64,000 bases of DNA from Branchiostoma floridae (GCF_000003815.2 NC_049983.1:24717734-24781733); one strand, 5' to 3'; positions 33,666-45,641 are shown, counted from the first letter of the stretch. Made by a program: numbers and translations. Notes: generated by a model from the letters alone, not told the origin.

Positions 33666-34099
33666 ATCTGGTTTATCGCCTGTTGTCCCCAACAGGCCAG
33701 GGGGGACAACAGGCGAGGGTTAGGCATGACGATAGCTCACCAGCGCCCTCTATCAATTGGGTTAGCACTGTGTAGGCTAGGGAAATGCATGCCATTCATT
33801 ATGTTGTCAGTTCATCTATTACAGGGTCGTTTACATGGGTTCTTTTTCCCTCTATGGTCATTTTGGTGATCTTCCCAGGCCACTTCACATGTTCCATTCT
33901 CTGGAGTTTGTCGTGCCAGCGCAGTCCTATGAATCTCACTGTGTCCCGTAAACTCTGTGTCCCTAGCTTACTTCTTAGCTGTTCAGTTGTGAGGATGACT
34001 GAGAGTATGTTGGAGCAGATACAACGGACTATGACGTCGGCACTTCTAGTTATCCTCCTCATGTCATTTGTCACTGGCCAGGTCTCAGAGGATTAAACA
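33666..34099 (-). mobile_element. Retroelement fragment inserted at the array edge
   Basis: Flanks resemble unit E around 53990-54100 (TCCAACTCGCTCGGAAAACT before, AGATCCTGCGGAAAGC after), whereas this stretch has no counterpart there. The left edge holds a hairpin (GCCTGTTGTCCCC / GGGGGACAACAGGC). The content is the coding relic at 33799-34074. Confidence 0.55.
33799..34074 (-). pseudogene. Reverse-transcriptase C-terminal relic
   Basis: The 91-codon frame contains TTEQLRSKLGTQSLRDTVRF, then IGLRWHDKLQRMEHVKWPGK, then KMTIEGKR. The spacing of 'LRxKLG..S..DxxR...LRW..HxxRM......K...xxxEGKR' is that of the region after the polymerase domain in many animal non-LTR retrotransposons. The frame lacks the polymerase motifs, and the usual RGRP segment is degraded. 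Confidence 0.6.
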
Positions 34100-35461
34100 T
34101 CTTTTTTCGAATTAGATCCTGCGGAAAGCAATCATGGATACTAGTATGTTGATATCTTTGTATCTATCTATATCTATCGATTTCAAGCTCCTTCTCTCTC
34201 TCTCTATCTTTCTATCAATTAATGCAAAGAGATATACCAATCATCTTCCTGAAATTTCTACCTCAAAGCATTTGTCTGATCGAAATAAAAATAGCCCTAC
34301 CTTTCTTTTATCTTTATGGCTTATTGGTCGTGTCGTTTCAGTCGCTTTGAAGATTTGTAGAGTAGTGGCTTAATGAACAACACAAAAACAATGTAGACTT
34401 GTAAAAGTATCCCATAGAACACAACAACAAAGTTAACCCAAACAATGTAATAGAACTGTAACAATACAAGTGCTATACAACATATAAATGTCAGAAAAAC
34501 ATTATCTACTAGATCATAATTATCAATTAGAAAAATATATGTTATGAATATGAATATTTTCGTCAACTACCTAGCAACTTTTACAAACTAACCTATGAAG
34601 TTATCTAACATCTAACCTATACTTTGAACTATATTATGAACTAAATAACCTCTAAAACTATTCAACCTTGAACCAATGAGGTTACAAATCCTGGCTTGTA
34701 CATATAATTAAACAATTCAACAAATACTCTATATAAAAATGGTCCACAAAACCAGTTAAAGAATCAGCATTCTGTTACTTTCTTTTCTTCTCAAAACGAA
34801 GCTTTGCATTGTTATTGTGTCCTGTTATACTGTTAGTGTTGTTATATTTTAAACCATTTTTTTGTAGATTTATGACAGAACCATAAGGTTAAGGTAAATT
34901 TGTCAATACAACAACTGACTACATCTAACTGCAAACAATATAATACAAATGCAAAACAAAATAAGATCTGTACAAGATAGTAAAACCGATTGCGAATAAA
35001 CGAAAGTTGCTATTAACTGCTGCCTGTTAGTGAACTCCTCAGAAACAGATTATTTATTACTTCTATCTAGCTTAAATACCTTGTTAACCAAGAAAAAAAT
35101 ACAGTAAAGCTACAATATGAGAAATCAAAATGCTACTACTTGTCTAAACTAACTGCCTTCTCTTTCTGGTCAATTATCAAGAAACAGATCATGCTGCATG
35201 CAGTGGTTTGCACCTGTCTACAATGAATACAGTTAAGATGTTACATAAGACTAAGGCGATGCTATCTCAAACCAAATTCAAAAAGGAAAAAATGACAACT
35301 TCGTCAACTGTCATCATTTGATGGTCCTCCTTAGACTGGTAAAACATGTTGCACAGATGCATTATCCTGCTTGCTACCTTACACCAATAGTTCTCACATT
35401 GTGCATCAGATTCAAAAGATCTTATGACAAATCTTGTCGTCCTGAACAGTATGCAAAGGCG

Positions 35462-36276
35462 TTACTTCTGTTGGGTTTCTCTCCTGTGTGTTTTGATGTG
35501 AGTCTTCAGATTACTTAGCGTGATGAACTGCCTGCTGCACTCCTCACACGTGTAGGGTTTCTCCCCCGTGTGAGTGCGCATGTGTATCTTCAGGTTACAC
35601 TGCCTACCGAACTGTTTGCTGCACTCCGCACACCTGTAGGGTTTCTCTCCTGTGTGAGTCCGCATGTGTGACTTCAAATTGCAAAACTCACTGAACTGCC
35701 TGCTGCAGTCCTCACATCTGTAGGGTTTCTCCCCTGTGTGGGACCTCATGTGAGACTTCAGATTCCCCAGCTGACTGAACTGCTTGCTACACTCCTCACA
35801 CTTGTAGGGTTTCTCACCTGTGTGAGTCCACATGTGAGACTTCAGATTCCCCAGCTGACTGAACTGCTTGCTACACTCCTCACACTTGTAGGGTTTCTCA
35901 CCTGTTTGAGTCCACATGTGAGACTTCAGATTCCCCAGCTGACTGAACTGCTTGCTACACTCCTCACACCTGTAGGGTTTCTCACCTGTGTGAGTCCGCA
36001 TGTGAGATTTCAGATTAGCCAGCTGACTGAACTGCCCGTTGCACTTCTCACATCTGTAGGGTTTCTCACCTGTGTGAGTCCGTATGTGTACTTGAAGATG
36101 ACCAAGCCGACTGAACTGCCTGCTGCACTCCTCACACCTGTAGACCCTCACAGCTTTGCGTCGCCCGTTGGTCTTTCACATCTCTCTCCTTGCCAGGTGT
36201 GAAAACTGTTGGCAGAACCCCCTGCTGCTCCTGTCCTGATGTCATCCACATCTTGTACGTTGTCTGTTGTCGCCAT
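35462..36276 (-). pseudogene. Zinc-finger unit A: eight C2H2 fingers, N-terminal frame broken
   Basis: The paralog-like start at 36276 reads [34 protein letters not shown], then goes out of frame because 13 nt present in every other unit (around 36165) are missing, and meets TGA. The finger array itself is intact in another frame from Met 36151 (229 residues) and could be translated only by downstream initiation. Fingers are C-x2-C-x12-H-x3-H with TGEKP linkers; contact residues (-1,3,6) are RHV, QNS, QNS, QNS, QNS, ENS, RNI, TNT. Finger 3 ends HMWTQ, replacing its last zinc-binding His by Gln. Fingers 3-5 are near-identical 84-bp repeats. The exon-2 acceptor is at 36288. Probably a decaying copy, though a shorter functional protein is possible. 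Confidence 0.75.
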
Positions 36277-36897
36277 GTCAAATATAGCTGGATCAAAACG
36301 AGACATAAAACAAAATTCAAATCATGAAAAACAATACATGTAGTTATGTATTGACACAGTAACATGTCAGTATCTGGTGTAGAGCATTGCTTGTTTTCAG
36401 TGAAATAATACACAAAGCTGATGCCATTGAGAAACCACAGAAAGATTCAGAGGTAGTGACCTGTCTTTTATTTCTATTATATCCCTCTCAAAAACAAATT
36501 TCCTGTCCCTGCCTCTGAAACAGCTAGCCAGATTGTGCCCTGGCGAGAGCAGTTTACACCATGGCACAGAAGTCGCTGAAAATGTGTTCTCCAAACAGAC
36601 GCCAAGCGAGTCAGAAAAATCCCAACCTCTGCTTAAAATGAAAATGGCCTTTTTGCAGTGTGCCACATTGTCAATAAAAACGTTTTTTGAATGATATTGA
36701 CGTATGCGATATCTAATGCTTGCAGGCATAACAATAAGACAAAAAAACAAAAAAAAAGAGAGTTTAAATGTTGACGCCGGACGTCAACCTATTCCTGTTA
36801 TTGCAATGTAAAACAAAGGCATCTCACAAAGTCATGCTGGTTTCTCTGTAAAATGTGCATCTCTCAAATTGATTTCTCAGTAGCACCCCTGCAGTAG

Positions 36898-37096
36898 TTA
36901 TTGAACCGTCCCGTGGTTTTCCCACGTCAGTACCTAGCACCTGGCTGCACGGCGGATGGAATCCAGATGTGCAGAACAAGGCGGGAAGTACTGGTGCCGG
37001 GGCGCAAGTAGGGGTTTAGAGTATACATAGGGGAAGCGACAACAGATCAACTCTGTCCCTGCCCAATACCAGAATCAGCGGCCCTTGATAACAGCA
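36898..37096 (-). repeat. Conserved intron module, unit A
   Basis: Begins TTGAACCGTCCCGTGGTTTT and ends GGCCCTTGATAAC, with GGATGGAATCCAGATGTG and AACAGATCAACTC inside. It lies between the first-exon donor (37503) and the coding exon. Homologous in all seven units. Confidence 0.8.
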
Positions 37097-37502
37097 GTCT
37101 TCACAATCGGTACATAGAAACTCAACATTGCGTAGGGATCAAACTTTTTTAAAGGCCAGCTTTCAAATAGAACACACAGCATGATCCAATGATCTAATAA
37201 CCCCCTACCGACCCTCGCGATCTGTTTACGTTTTCTACTCCCCCGTCGTCAGCTTCCGACCATCAAGCAACTGTACGATCCAGCAATTGATATGATTTTC
37301 TTATCCTAACTACGTACGCCGCTACACTGAAATAAACAGCTTGGCCTGAATGTATAGACCAGACTACAACTTATAGGATGGATAATACTGTACAAATTCT
37401 ACGATGAATATCACAGCCAAACGAAAAGGTACGCCGACACACATTCATTGTTTTGTTAACTCAACAAACCCTCGAACACCGACACATGCTAACTTTTCTT
37501 AC

Positions 37503-37657
37503 CTGGAACTTGGTTGATAAACAGTCGCCTGCTGAATCACTGTACAATGACTGCGGAACTCCTTTTCCAGAGACGAAAAATCGCTCTAGACCTCAGGAAG
37601 ACTCGAGAAGGTGCTAAATTTTTCTGACAGGAAGCCGCAATGCGCTGACCCGGAAGT
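37503..37657 (-). promoter_or_regulatory. First exon and twin ETS-like promoter core, unit A
   Basis: The non-coding exon ends at TTCCAG|GTAAGAAAAG (37503). About 125 bp upstream are two ETS-like cores 22 bp apart on the plus strand (GGAAGC and CGGAAGT, 37628-37657) separated by CGCAATGCGCTGACC. No TATA box is seen. Confidence 0.65.
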
Positions 37658-37801
37658 GTATGCTAGTTCGGGGGGTTAAATTCCTTCACCTGATTAACTA
37701 CCAAATGTACGCTGGTCTCCGTTTAACTTTAATGGTTCATCAGAAGCAATGCGTGTCTATAGCTATTGCTCTTAATACTAAATTGATACGTGATGACTGT
37801 C

Positions 37802-37838
37802 TGTAGCCGCCACGCATCAACCACTGATGCTTGCGAAC

Positions 37839-37870
<32 letters not shown>
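37802..37870 (+). repeat. LINE-like tail with (GATT)n
   Basis: GCCGCCACGCATCAACCACT then GATGCTTGCGAACGATTGAT followed by about seven GATT units. The same core at 8145-8205 has a shorter tail. The simple repeat is probably the retroelement's own terminal repeat. Confidence 0.55.
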
Positions 37871-37873
<3 letters not shown>

Positions 37874-39022
37874 GACTTTTGTCTCCAACATAACTACCGA
37901 CGTACCAAAAATCATATGCCAAACATACGAAAGGTGAGGCGTTCTGTTCTCATATTCTGCCATTTTTATCAGTCTTACGTCCCAATACAATTTTTCATTT
38001 CCATTCTACCTACATTCTTTGTCAACAATAGTTTGAATCAAAGAAGATCACAAAAAAATGTGCAACCATTCAAGGGTTCTTACTGATTCTTATTGGTTCT
38101 TACAGTGAACATGTACCTTTAGAAAACATAATATCTAAAACTTTCCATCAGCTTAGCTTGATTGATGTTTTGCTGGACAGTACATGTATACGTGTACTAC
38201 TAGCACTTCCTTCTAAACAAAACGAAATTATTGAACAAACAATTCAACTTCTAACCTATAAAGAAACTATTTGACCTATAGCAAATAGCCTATATTAAAA
38301 TGACCTATAAAAACAGTAATGGAATCAGCATACTGTAAACGTTTTAGTTTCTTTTCAAATGAACTTTCTCGCTAGATCTCTCGACTTTCAGCTGACTCAG
38401 AGAAATAAGCTTTGTGGCCAATTAGTCCTGACATTTCCAATGTTTTGTAGGTTTAATAATAACCTCAATGTAAACTGCAGTTAACGCAAATAAACAGTAT
38501 AATAGAAATGCAGAATCAAGTGCTGTACAAGAGAGGTACAAGATAACAAAACTAATAACAAATAAACCAAATAAAGTTGCTATTAACTGCTGCCTGTTAG
38601 TGAACTCTTCAGAAATACATTGCATATCACTTCCAACAGAACTACTTTGTAAACCAACAAAACTATATAAAGCTACAATATGAGGAATCAAGATGCTGAA
38701 ACTTTCTAAATAAACTCTCCCCTCTTTCTGTTTAAGAATAAGGATACAGATCAGGCTATATACACGTTTTGCTTCAACTATAACATGCGGCCTACAATGA
38801 ATAAAGATAAAATTAAGATGTCACAACCAACTAAGGTTATGTCGTCTCAAACAAAATGCAAAAATGGGAAAAAGACAACTTTATCAACTTGTCATCACTT
38901 GATGGTCTTCTGATTAACTTCCTGCACTGGTAAAACTCCTGTGCACAAATTACCCTGCTCGCTTTCTTACACAAAATAGTTGTGCATCATCATTATGACA
39001 AAAAAATGTTGTACCAAAGGCG

Positions 39023-39766
39023 TCACTTTTGTTGGCATTGTTTCCTGTGGGTTTCTATGTGCCTCTTCATGTTCCCCAGTGTACTGAACTGCCTGCTGCA
39101 CTCCTCACACCTGTAGGGTTTCTCCCCTGTGTGAGTCCGCATGTGGTTCTTCAGATGACCCAGCTGACTAAACTGCTTGCTGCACTCCTCACACCTGAAG
39201 GGTTTCTCACCTGTATGAGTATTCATGTGTTTCTTCAAATCACCTAGCACTCTGAACTGCCTGCTGCACTCCTCGCACCTGTAAGGTTTTTCGCCTGTGT
39301 GAGTCCTCATGTGAGTCTTCAGAGCACCCAGCTCACTAAACTGCCTGCTACACTCCTCACACGTGTTGGGTTTCTCTCCAGTGTGAGTCCGCATGTGTCT
39401 TTTCAGGTTACCTAATGTACTAAACTGCCTGCTGCACTCCTCACATTTGTAGGGTTTCTCTCCTGTGTGAGTCCACATGTGTCTCTTCAGATCAATTAGC
39501 TGACTGAACTGCCTGCTGCACTCCTCACACCTGTAGGGTTTCTCACCTGTGTGAGTCCGCATGTGTACCTTCAGATGACTCGGCCGACTAAAGTGTCTGC
39601 TGCACTCCTCACACCTGTGCACCCTCACACCTTTGTCTCGCCCGCTGGACTCTTCCCCGAACTCCTCACGCCTCTCTCCTTGCCAGGTGAGAACACTGTT
39701 GGCAGAACCCCCTGCTGCTCCTCTCCTGATGTCATCCACACCTTGTACGCTGTCTGTTGTTGCCAT
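39023..39766 (-). CDS. Zinc-finger unit B: C2H2 protein, 7 fingers
   Basis: 247 residues. The family N-terminus [20 protein letters not shown], then [20 protein letters not shown], is about 50 residues with no KRAB, SCAN or BTB domain. Seven C2H2 fingers follow, joined mostly by TGEKP linkers, with contact residues (-1,3,6) RHV, QDR, TNR, EAT, VDK, QHN, TNR. It ends QCQQK. ATG 39766 is chosen because it is shared by the paralogs and lies 23 nt inside exon 2 (acceptor TTTTTACAG| at 39790). The open frame running on to 40123 is only intron read-through. Predicted nuclear, sequence-specific DNA-binding protein of unknown target. Finger 1 closely matches finger 3 of unit D. Confidence 0.93.
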   Translation of the reverse strand: MATTDSVQGVDDIRRGAAGGSANSVLTWQGERREEFGEESSGRDKGVRVHRCEECSRHFSRPSHLKVHMRTHTGEKPYRCEECSRQFSQLIDLKRHMWTHTGEKPYKCEECSRQFSTLGNLKRHMRTHTGEKPNTCEECSRQFSELGALKTHMRTHTGEKPYRCEECSRQFRVLGDLKKHMNTHTGEKPFRCEECSKQFSQLGHLKNHMRTHTGEKPYRCEECSRQFSTLGNMKRHIETHRKQCQQK

Positions 39767-40185
39767 GTTGAAAATATCTTGATCGACGTCTGTAAAAATA
39801 AAAACGAATTTTAAAACGTGGCGAAATATTTGTAATAAAGTATTGATACAGTAAAGGATGTTCAGAGAAATGCTCGTTTTAGTAAACCAATTCAAAACAT
39901 TGAAACTGAGAAACCATACAAAGACTGGGAAACAGCGACCAGTTTTCGTTTGCAGACTTCTTGGAACAAGTTTCCATTTAGGGGAAAACAAACTCCACAG
40001 AACAAGAGAACCAGGCCCATGTGGAAAATGGCGAATATGCTCCACCCCCCCCCCCCCCCCCCCCCGAACAAAAACAAACGCCAGCACTCGGAGAAGTCTG
40101 TGAACAAGGCTACTTGTCTTCAATACACTACTAGTAGTTTGCGGGTTTTCTTTTTTTGAGGGTGCTTGGAGAGTAACAATGCCAC

Positions 40186-40415
40186 AGTCAGTGAACCGTC
40201 CCGAGGTTTTTACACGCCCCCATCACAGTTAATGAACCGCCCAAGGTTTTCACGCGCCCCTGTCTGGCCGCCCGGTGGGATGGAATCCAAATGTGGAAAA
40301 CAAGGCGGGAAGTTCTGGCGCCGGGGCGCACGCAGGGGTTTACAATATACATATGGACAGCGAGAACAGATCAACTGTGTAACTGCCAATACCAGAATCA
40401 ACAGTCCTTGATAAC
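40186..40415 (-). repeat. Conserved intron module, unit B (doubled start)
   Basis: GTGAACCGTCCCGAGGTTTT is followed 40 bp later by a second AATGAACCGCCCAAGGTTTT. The rest matches the other units through TCCTTGATAAC. Confidence 0.8.
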
Positions 40416-40836
40416 CGTGGACTTCAGATATGGTACATAGGAATTCCACACGGCGTTGCCATAAAATGGCTAACTTTTGCATACAGCACTCTGCATGATC
40501 TACTAACCCCTGCTGACCCTCACGATCTGTTTACGTTTTCTACTACCCGTCGTCAGCCTTTGACCAAGGACGTTACTTGCTTTGACCATCAAACTTTGAG
40601 AGATAATCATAAAGCATGCAACAATACGATCCAGCATCTGATATAATCTTCTAAACCGAAGTACGATACGCCCCTACACTGTGAAAAAAATAGTTTGGCC
40701 TGAATGTATGCGCCAGACTACAAATTCTAGGCTGAATATCACAGCCAACGACAATCCTCGCTGATACACACCATTGTTTTGCAATTTGTCAACTCAACAA
40801 ACCCTCCAACAAAGAATAAAAGCCAGCTTTTCTTAC

Positions 40837-41003
40837 CTGGACGTTAATTGGCACACAGTCGACTGTTGAATCACTGCACAATGACTGCGGAACTCCTATT
40901 TCCAGAGACGAAAACGGCTCAAGGTACACCACGGAAACTGGACGAGGTACCAAACGAACCGTAGCCCTGGAGACAGGAAGTCGCAATGCGCTGACCCGGA
41001 AGT
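40837..41003 (-). promoter_or_regulatory. First exon and twin ETS-like promoter core, unit B
   Basis: Donor CCAG|GTAAGAAAAG at 40837. GGAAGT and CGGAAGT lie at 40974-41003 with the same 22-bp spacing as in unit A, separated by CGCAATGCGCTGACC. Confidence 0.7.
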
Positions 41004-42929
41004 ATATGATAGATGGAGGTCAAACTTAACCTGACTGCCCAATGTACACGAGCTTCCGTTTAACTGATTCGTTGACTGTAATATGTGTTGATTGTTCTTA
41101 AAACTTCACTAGATTGATATGTATCTATTGGCAAACATTTACGAAAAGTGAGGGATATGGTATGCAAATAATCACTGGATAATTTGATATTATCTTCCAC
41201 TGACTTCTCCGTTGTTGTTGCACTTCTCACTGATTATCTTCACCAATAATACCTGATGACATAAATGATGCTCCTCTGTAGATCAACTATAGTTCAATAC
41301 ATCTCTCTCCTGCTTTTGCCGCATAAAATATGAACTTTTAAAAGCATACTCTACGGAAATACACAAAATATCAGCCAATCATTTAGCACATACATACGCT
41401 TTAAATTCCAAACTCTTCTGGCCTTTTGACGTTAAAGCCTTTTAACACTTATGAAGATAACAGTAAATTAATCTGCTGCGCTTTTTCTTAATAATGCTTT
41501 ATAGGGACTGTCCAGAAACAATCTTGTAGAGGGATGTGACAAAGTCCCTTCGAGTTTATCTTTCAGCTGTTCTATTCTCATTTTCTGCATGCCATTAATA
41601 AATCTAAACCGCAATACAACGCTTCATTTTCGTCCTAACAGAAAACAAGAAAACGCCATATCTAAAACTTTTACAACGTTTCATTTTCGTTCTACCCACG
41701 TTGCCATTCAAGCTTAATTATGGATACAATTCAAGGCACTGTGGGTCTTACAGTGAAAACGTACCTACAAGAAAACACCATATCTAAAACTCTTCTTCAT
41801 CGTAGCTTTATTGAAGAATGTTTTACTGGACAGTACAGGAAATCTTATGCACAAAGACTACAAATAATCCCATTTTTCTTAGACATTTGCGGCTTGTTGA
41901 TCAGATCGTTTCATAACAACATAACAAAATTACCCCAAACAATGTAATGACATGTTACAAAACAGGTGCTGAACAACTTATCATAACATGCCAGACAAAA
42001 TAAAAGTGTTAATAACTGCAGTCTTTTTGTGAACTCCTCAGTAGAATATAGGTTATGAATATGGAAGTGAACTTCCTTTCAAACTACACAAATCTAACAT
42101 TTAACCTATGATAACAAGAACTACCTGATGAACCAAACAAATTAACCCATAAAACTATCAATTATTTAACCTATATAAAAGAATATTTGACCTGTAACAA
42201 AAGTAGTTAAGAAATCAACATGCTGTAAACTTTTTTTTCTTTAAAATCAGCAATCTAGCTGGATCTGTCATCTTTCAGCTGACTTGGTAAAAGATTTACA
42301 CCTACATTTGTGGCCAAAAAGTCTTGTCTCTTCAACGGTTTTGTAGATTAATACTAGAATTGTAAGCTAAAAACAATATAAATACTACAACTACAGTCAA
42401 CACATTCAATAGAGTAGAAATGTAGATCAAAAGCAGTGCTGTACAAGATAGCAAAACTAATGTCAAAATTTACTATCAACCGTTGCCTGCTGGTGAACTT
42501 GTTAGAAACATATTGGTTATTACTTCTAACAGAACTACTTTGTAAACCAACAAAAGTATATAAAGGTAAAATATTAGGAATCAAGATGCTAATCAGTATG
42601 TTTCTAAATCAACTCTCTCCTCTTTTTATTGAAAAAATACATACCAGGCTGCGTGCACTGTTTTTCTTCAACTATACCATTCATTCTACAAGGAACAAAG
42701 ATAGCTAGGGTGCCACATACTTGTAACTGAGGAGATGTAAAAATGCAAAGAAAAAGAAAAAAAAAACATGATCAACTTGTCATAACTTGATGGTCTTCTG
42801 TTTTACTATATAAACTGGTAAACCCTTCGCACAAGATATCCTGCTTGCTCCCCTAACATCGATAGTTTTCACCTTGTGCACCAGAGGACTTTATAAAAAA
42901 TGGTCGCGATAAACAGTTTGTCGAAGGCG

Positions 42930-44261
42930 TCACTTCTGCTGGGTTTGTTTCAGGTGGGTCTTCATGTGCACCTTCAGATTACTCAGTTGACTGAACTGCC
43001 TGCTGCACTCCTCACACGTGTAGGGTTTCTCTCCAGTGTGAGTGCGCATATGCCCCTTCAGATTGCCAAACCAACTGAACTGCCTGCTGCACTCCTCACA
43101 CCTGTACGGTTTCTCACCTGTGTGAGTGCGCATATGCCTCTTCAGATCGCCCAGCCGACTGAACTGCCAGCTGCACTCCTCACACCTGTACGGTTTCTCG
43201 CCTGTGTGAGTGCGCATATGCCTCTTCAGATCGCCCAGCCCACTGAACTGCCTGCTGCACTCCTCACACATGTACGGTTTCTCACCTGTGTGAGTGCGCA
43301 TATGCCCCTTCAGATCGCCCAGCTGACTAAACTGCCTGCTGCACTCCTCACACCTGTAAGGTTTTTCTCCTGTGTGAGTCTGCATGTGTCTCTTCAGATT
43401 ACTCAGCTGACTAAACTGGCTGCTGCACTCCTCACACATGTAGGGTTTCTCTCCTGTGTGACTCCGAATATGTTGCTTCAGATTACTCATATTACTGAAC
43501 TGCCTGCTACATTCGTCACATTGGTAAGGTTTCTCACCTGTGTGAGTTCGCAAGTGTTTTTTCAAATTAACAAGCTCACTAAACTGCCTGCTGCACTTCT
43601 CACACCTGTAAGGTTTCTCCCCTGTATGCGTCTGCATGTGTCTCTTCAGATTATATGGCCGATTGAACTGCTTGCTGCACTCCTCACACCTGAATGGTTT
43701 CGATCCTGTATGAGTTTTCATGTGTCTCTTCAGATCACTCAGCTGACTGAACTGCTTGCTGCACTCATCACATCTGTAGGGTTTTTCTCCTGTGTGAGTT
43801 TCCATGTGTCTCTTCAGATTACCCAGCTGGCTGAACTGCTTGCTACACTCATCACACCTGTAGGGTTTCTCTCCTGTGTGAGTCCGCATGTGTTTCTCCA
43901 GACTTTCCAGCTGACTGAACTGCCTGCTGCACTCCTCACACCTGTAGGGTTTCTCTCCTGTGTGTGTCCGCATGTGTTTCTCCAGATTACCCAGTAGACT
44001 GAACTGCCTGCTGCACTCCTCACACCTGTAAGGTTTCTCCCCTGTGTGAGTCCGCATGTGAGACTTCAGATCACTCAGCTGACTGAACTGCTTGCTGCAC
44101 TCCTCACACCTGAACACCCTCACACCTTTGCCTCGCCCGCTGGACTCTTCCCCGAACTCCTCACGTCTCTCTCCTTGCCAGGTGAGAACACTGTTGGCAG
44201 AACCCCCTGCTGCTCCTCTCCTGACGTCATCCACACCTTGTACGCTGTCTGTTGTCGCCAT
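42930..44261 (-). CDS. Zinc-finger unit C: C2H2 protein, 14 fingers
   Basis: 443 residues, the longest array in the window. N-terminus [50 protein letters not shown], then 14 fingers. Contact residues (-1,3,6) are QDS, LNK, QSK, QNR, QDR, RNR, ENK, NNQ, QNR, QDG, GDR, RDR, WNG, QNV. The linker after finger 5 is TGSKP; the rest are TGEKP. All zinc ligands are present. Exon 2 begins at acceptor 44285. Fourteen fingers could contact about 40 bp if all engaged. Finger number doubles that of B and D, pointing to internal finger duplication. The plus-strand frame of 365 codons opposite it is a shadow of the repeats. Confidence 0.95.
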   Translation of the reverse strand: MATTDSVQGVDDVRRGAAGGSANSVLTWQGERREEFGEESSGRGKGVRVFRCEECSKQFSQLSDLKSHMRTHTGEKPYRCEECSRQFSLLGNLEKHMRTHTGEKPYRCEECSRQFSQLESLEKHMRTHTGEKPYRCDECSKQFSQLGNLKRHMETHTGEKPYRCDECSKQFSQLSDLKRHMKTHTGSKPFRCEECSKQFNRPYNLKRHMQTHTGEKPYRCEKCSRQFSELVNLKKHLRTHTGEKPYQCDECSRQFSNMSNLKQHIRSHTGEKPYMCEECSSQFSQLSNLKRHMQTHTGEKPYRCEECSRQFSQLGDLKGHMRTHTGEKPYMCEECSRQFSGLGDLKRHMRTHTGEKPYRCEECSWQFSRLGDLKRHMRTHTGEKPYRCEECSRQFSWFGNLKGHMRTHTGEKPYTCEECSRQFSQLSNLKVHMKTHLKQTQQK

Positions 44262-44888
44262 GTCACAAATATCTGGAGCAATGTCTGTAAAAACTAGACA
44301 AACGGATTTGAAATCGTTATGAAACAAGTGATATATTGAGACTTACTTGTCAGTATCCGGGTAGAGAAATGCTTCTTTTCAGTGAAACGATTCACAACAC
44401 TGATACCGCTGAGCAAGGAGGTAAGGAGGCTAAAAAACCTCCTTGCGCTGAGAAACCTCCCCAAAACAAATTTCCTGCCGCCGCCTGGGTAAGAAACTGC
44501 CAGATGGTTATTTGCCAAGCAGAGGTTACGCTTTGGTTCTTTTTTAACGTTTTAGCAATGAGCTTTTATCTTGGCTTTCAGCATTATTTTCTATCTAGTT
44601 CTGAGTGAATATAGTGAGTGAGTGTGTTCTGCCTCGAGCCATCACGAAAACAATACTAAATAGAAAGCTTGATAAAAAAACGTGCGACATCTATTCTTTG
44701 CAAGCATAACAATGAGACAAAAACAACAACAAAACAAAAGAGTGTGAGTTTTGACGCTAGACGTCACCTTATTCTCGTAGTTACAATGCACTTATGAATC
44801 TCTCAAATGCTTTCTGATTTCTCTGCAAAATGTTTTGATAGAGGTTAGCTGCATGTCATGGGGGCTCTTAAAGAGCATCCCTGCAATA

Positions 44889-45090
44889 GTTAGTGAACCG
44901 TCCCGTGGTTTTCACACGCCCCTGTCTCGCCACAACACAAGGCGGGATGGAATCCAGATGTGGAAAACAAGGCGGGAAGTTCTGGTGCCGGGGCGCTCAC
45001 AGGGGTTTAGAGTATACATACGGGCAGCGAGAACAGATCAACTCGGTGAGTCGGTCCCTGCCAATATTAGAATCAGTGGCCCTTGATAAC
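44889..45090 (-). repeat. Conserved intron module, unit C
   Basis: From TTAGTGAACCGTCCCGTGGT to GTGGCCCTTGATAAC, including GGCGGGATGGAATCCAGATG and GGTGCCGGGGCGC. Confidence 0.85.
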
Positions 45091-45480
45091 AGCTGACTTC
45101 ATATACGGTACATAGGAATTTAACACTACGTTGCGATAAACTGGCTAACTTTTGCACTGAACACACAACATAATCCGACAACCCCCTACCTACCCTCATG
45201 ATCTGTAAAACGTTTTCTACTCCCCGTCGCCAGCTTTCGACAATCAAACTTTGAGAGCTAAGCAGGCAACAGTACGATCCAGCATCTGATATAATTTTCT
45301 AAACCTAACTACGATATACCGCTACACTATTAAAGATAAACAGTTTGGCCTGAATGCATGTGTCACAATACAATAGGCTGAAATTCTATCACAGCCAAAC
45401 GAAAAGGCACGCCGACACACATTCGTGTTTTGTCAACAAAACAACCCCCCCAAACACCGATGCAAGGTAACTTTTCTTAC

Positions 45481-45641
45481 CTGGAACGTAGTCACAGTCT
45501 CCTGCTGAATCCCTGCAAACTGAATGCTGAACTCCTTTTCCAGAGACAAAAACGGCTCAAGATACACCAAGGAAACTTGACGAGGTGCCAAACGATCCGT
45601 TGCCCTGCAGACAGGAAGTCGCAATGTGGTGTCCCGGAAAT
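45481..45641 (-). promoter_or_regulatory. First exon and ETS-like promoter core, unit C
   Basis: Donor TTCCAG|GTAAGAAAAG at 45481; cores GGAAGT and CGGAAA at 45612-45641. The second site is weakened by AGT to AAT. Confidence 0.65.

Noticed and set aside
34175-34215. CTAT/CTCT simple repeat as a regulatory site
   Set aside because: Ordinary short microsatellite with no associated feature.
35462-36151. CRISPR-like regular repeats (84-bp period) in the zinc-finger exons
   Set aside because: The period is the C2H2 finger plus TGEKP linker (28 codons). The repeat is coding and eukaryotic.
37845-37870. (GATT)n tract as an independent microsatellite of interest
   Set aside because: It directly continues a LINE-like 3' end also seen at 8145, so it is probably the element's terminal repeat.
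39766-40123. 119-residue upstream extension of unit B, and similar extensions of C, E and F
   Set aside because: They run through the acceptor TTTTTACAG (GTTTTTACAG) into intron sequence that is not conserved in frame among the units.
42900-43997. 365-codon plus-strand open frame opposite zinc-finger unit C (and similar frames opposite A, B, D, E, F, G)
   Set aside because: It is produced by the 84-bp finger repeat, whose reverse complement has no stops in this frame. The protein (repeats like [15 protein letters not shown]) follows the finger period and nothing independent supports it.
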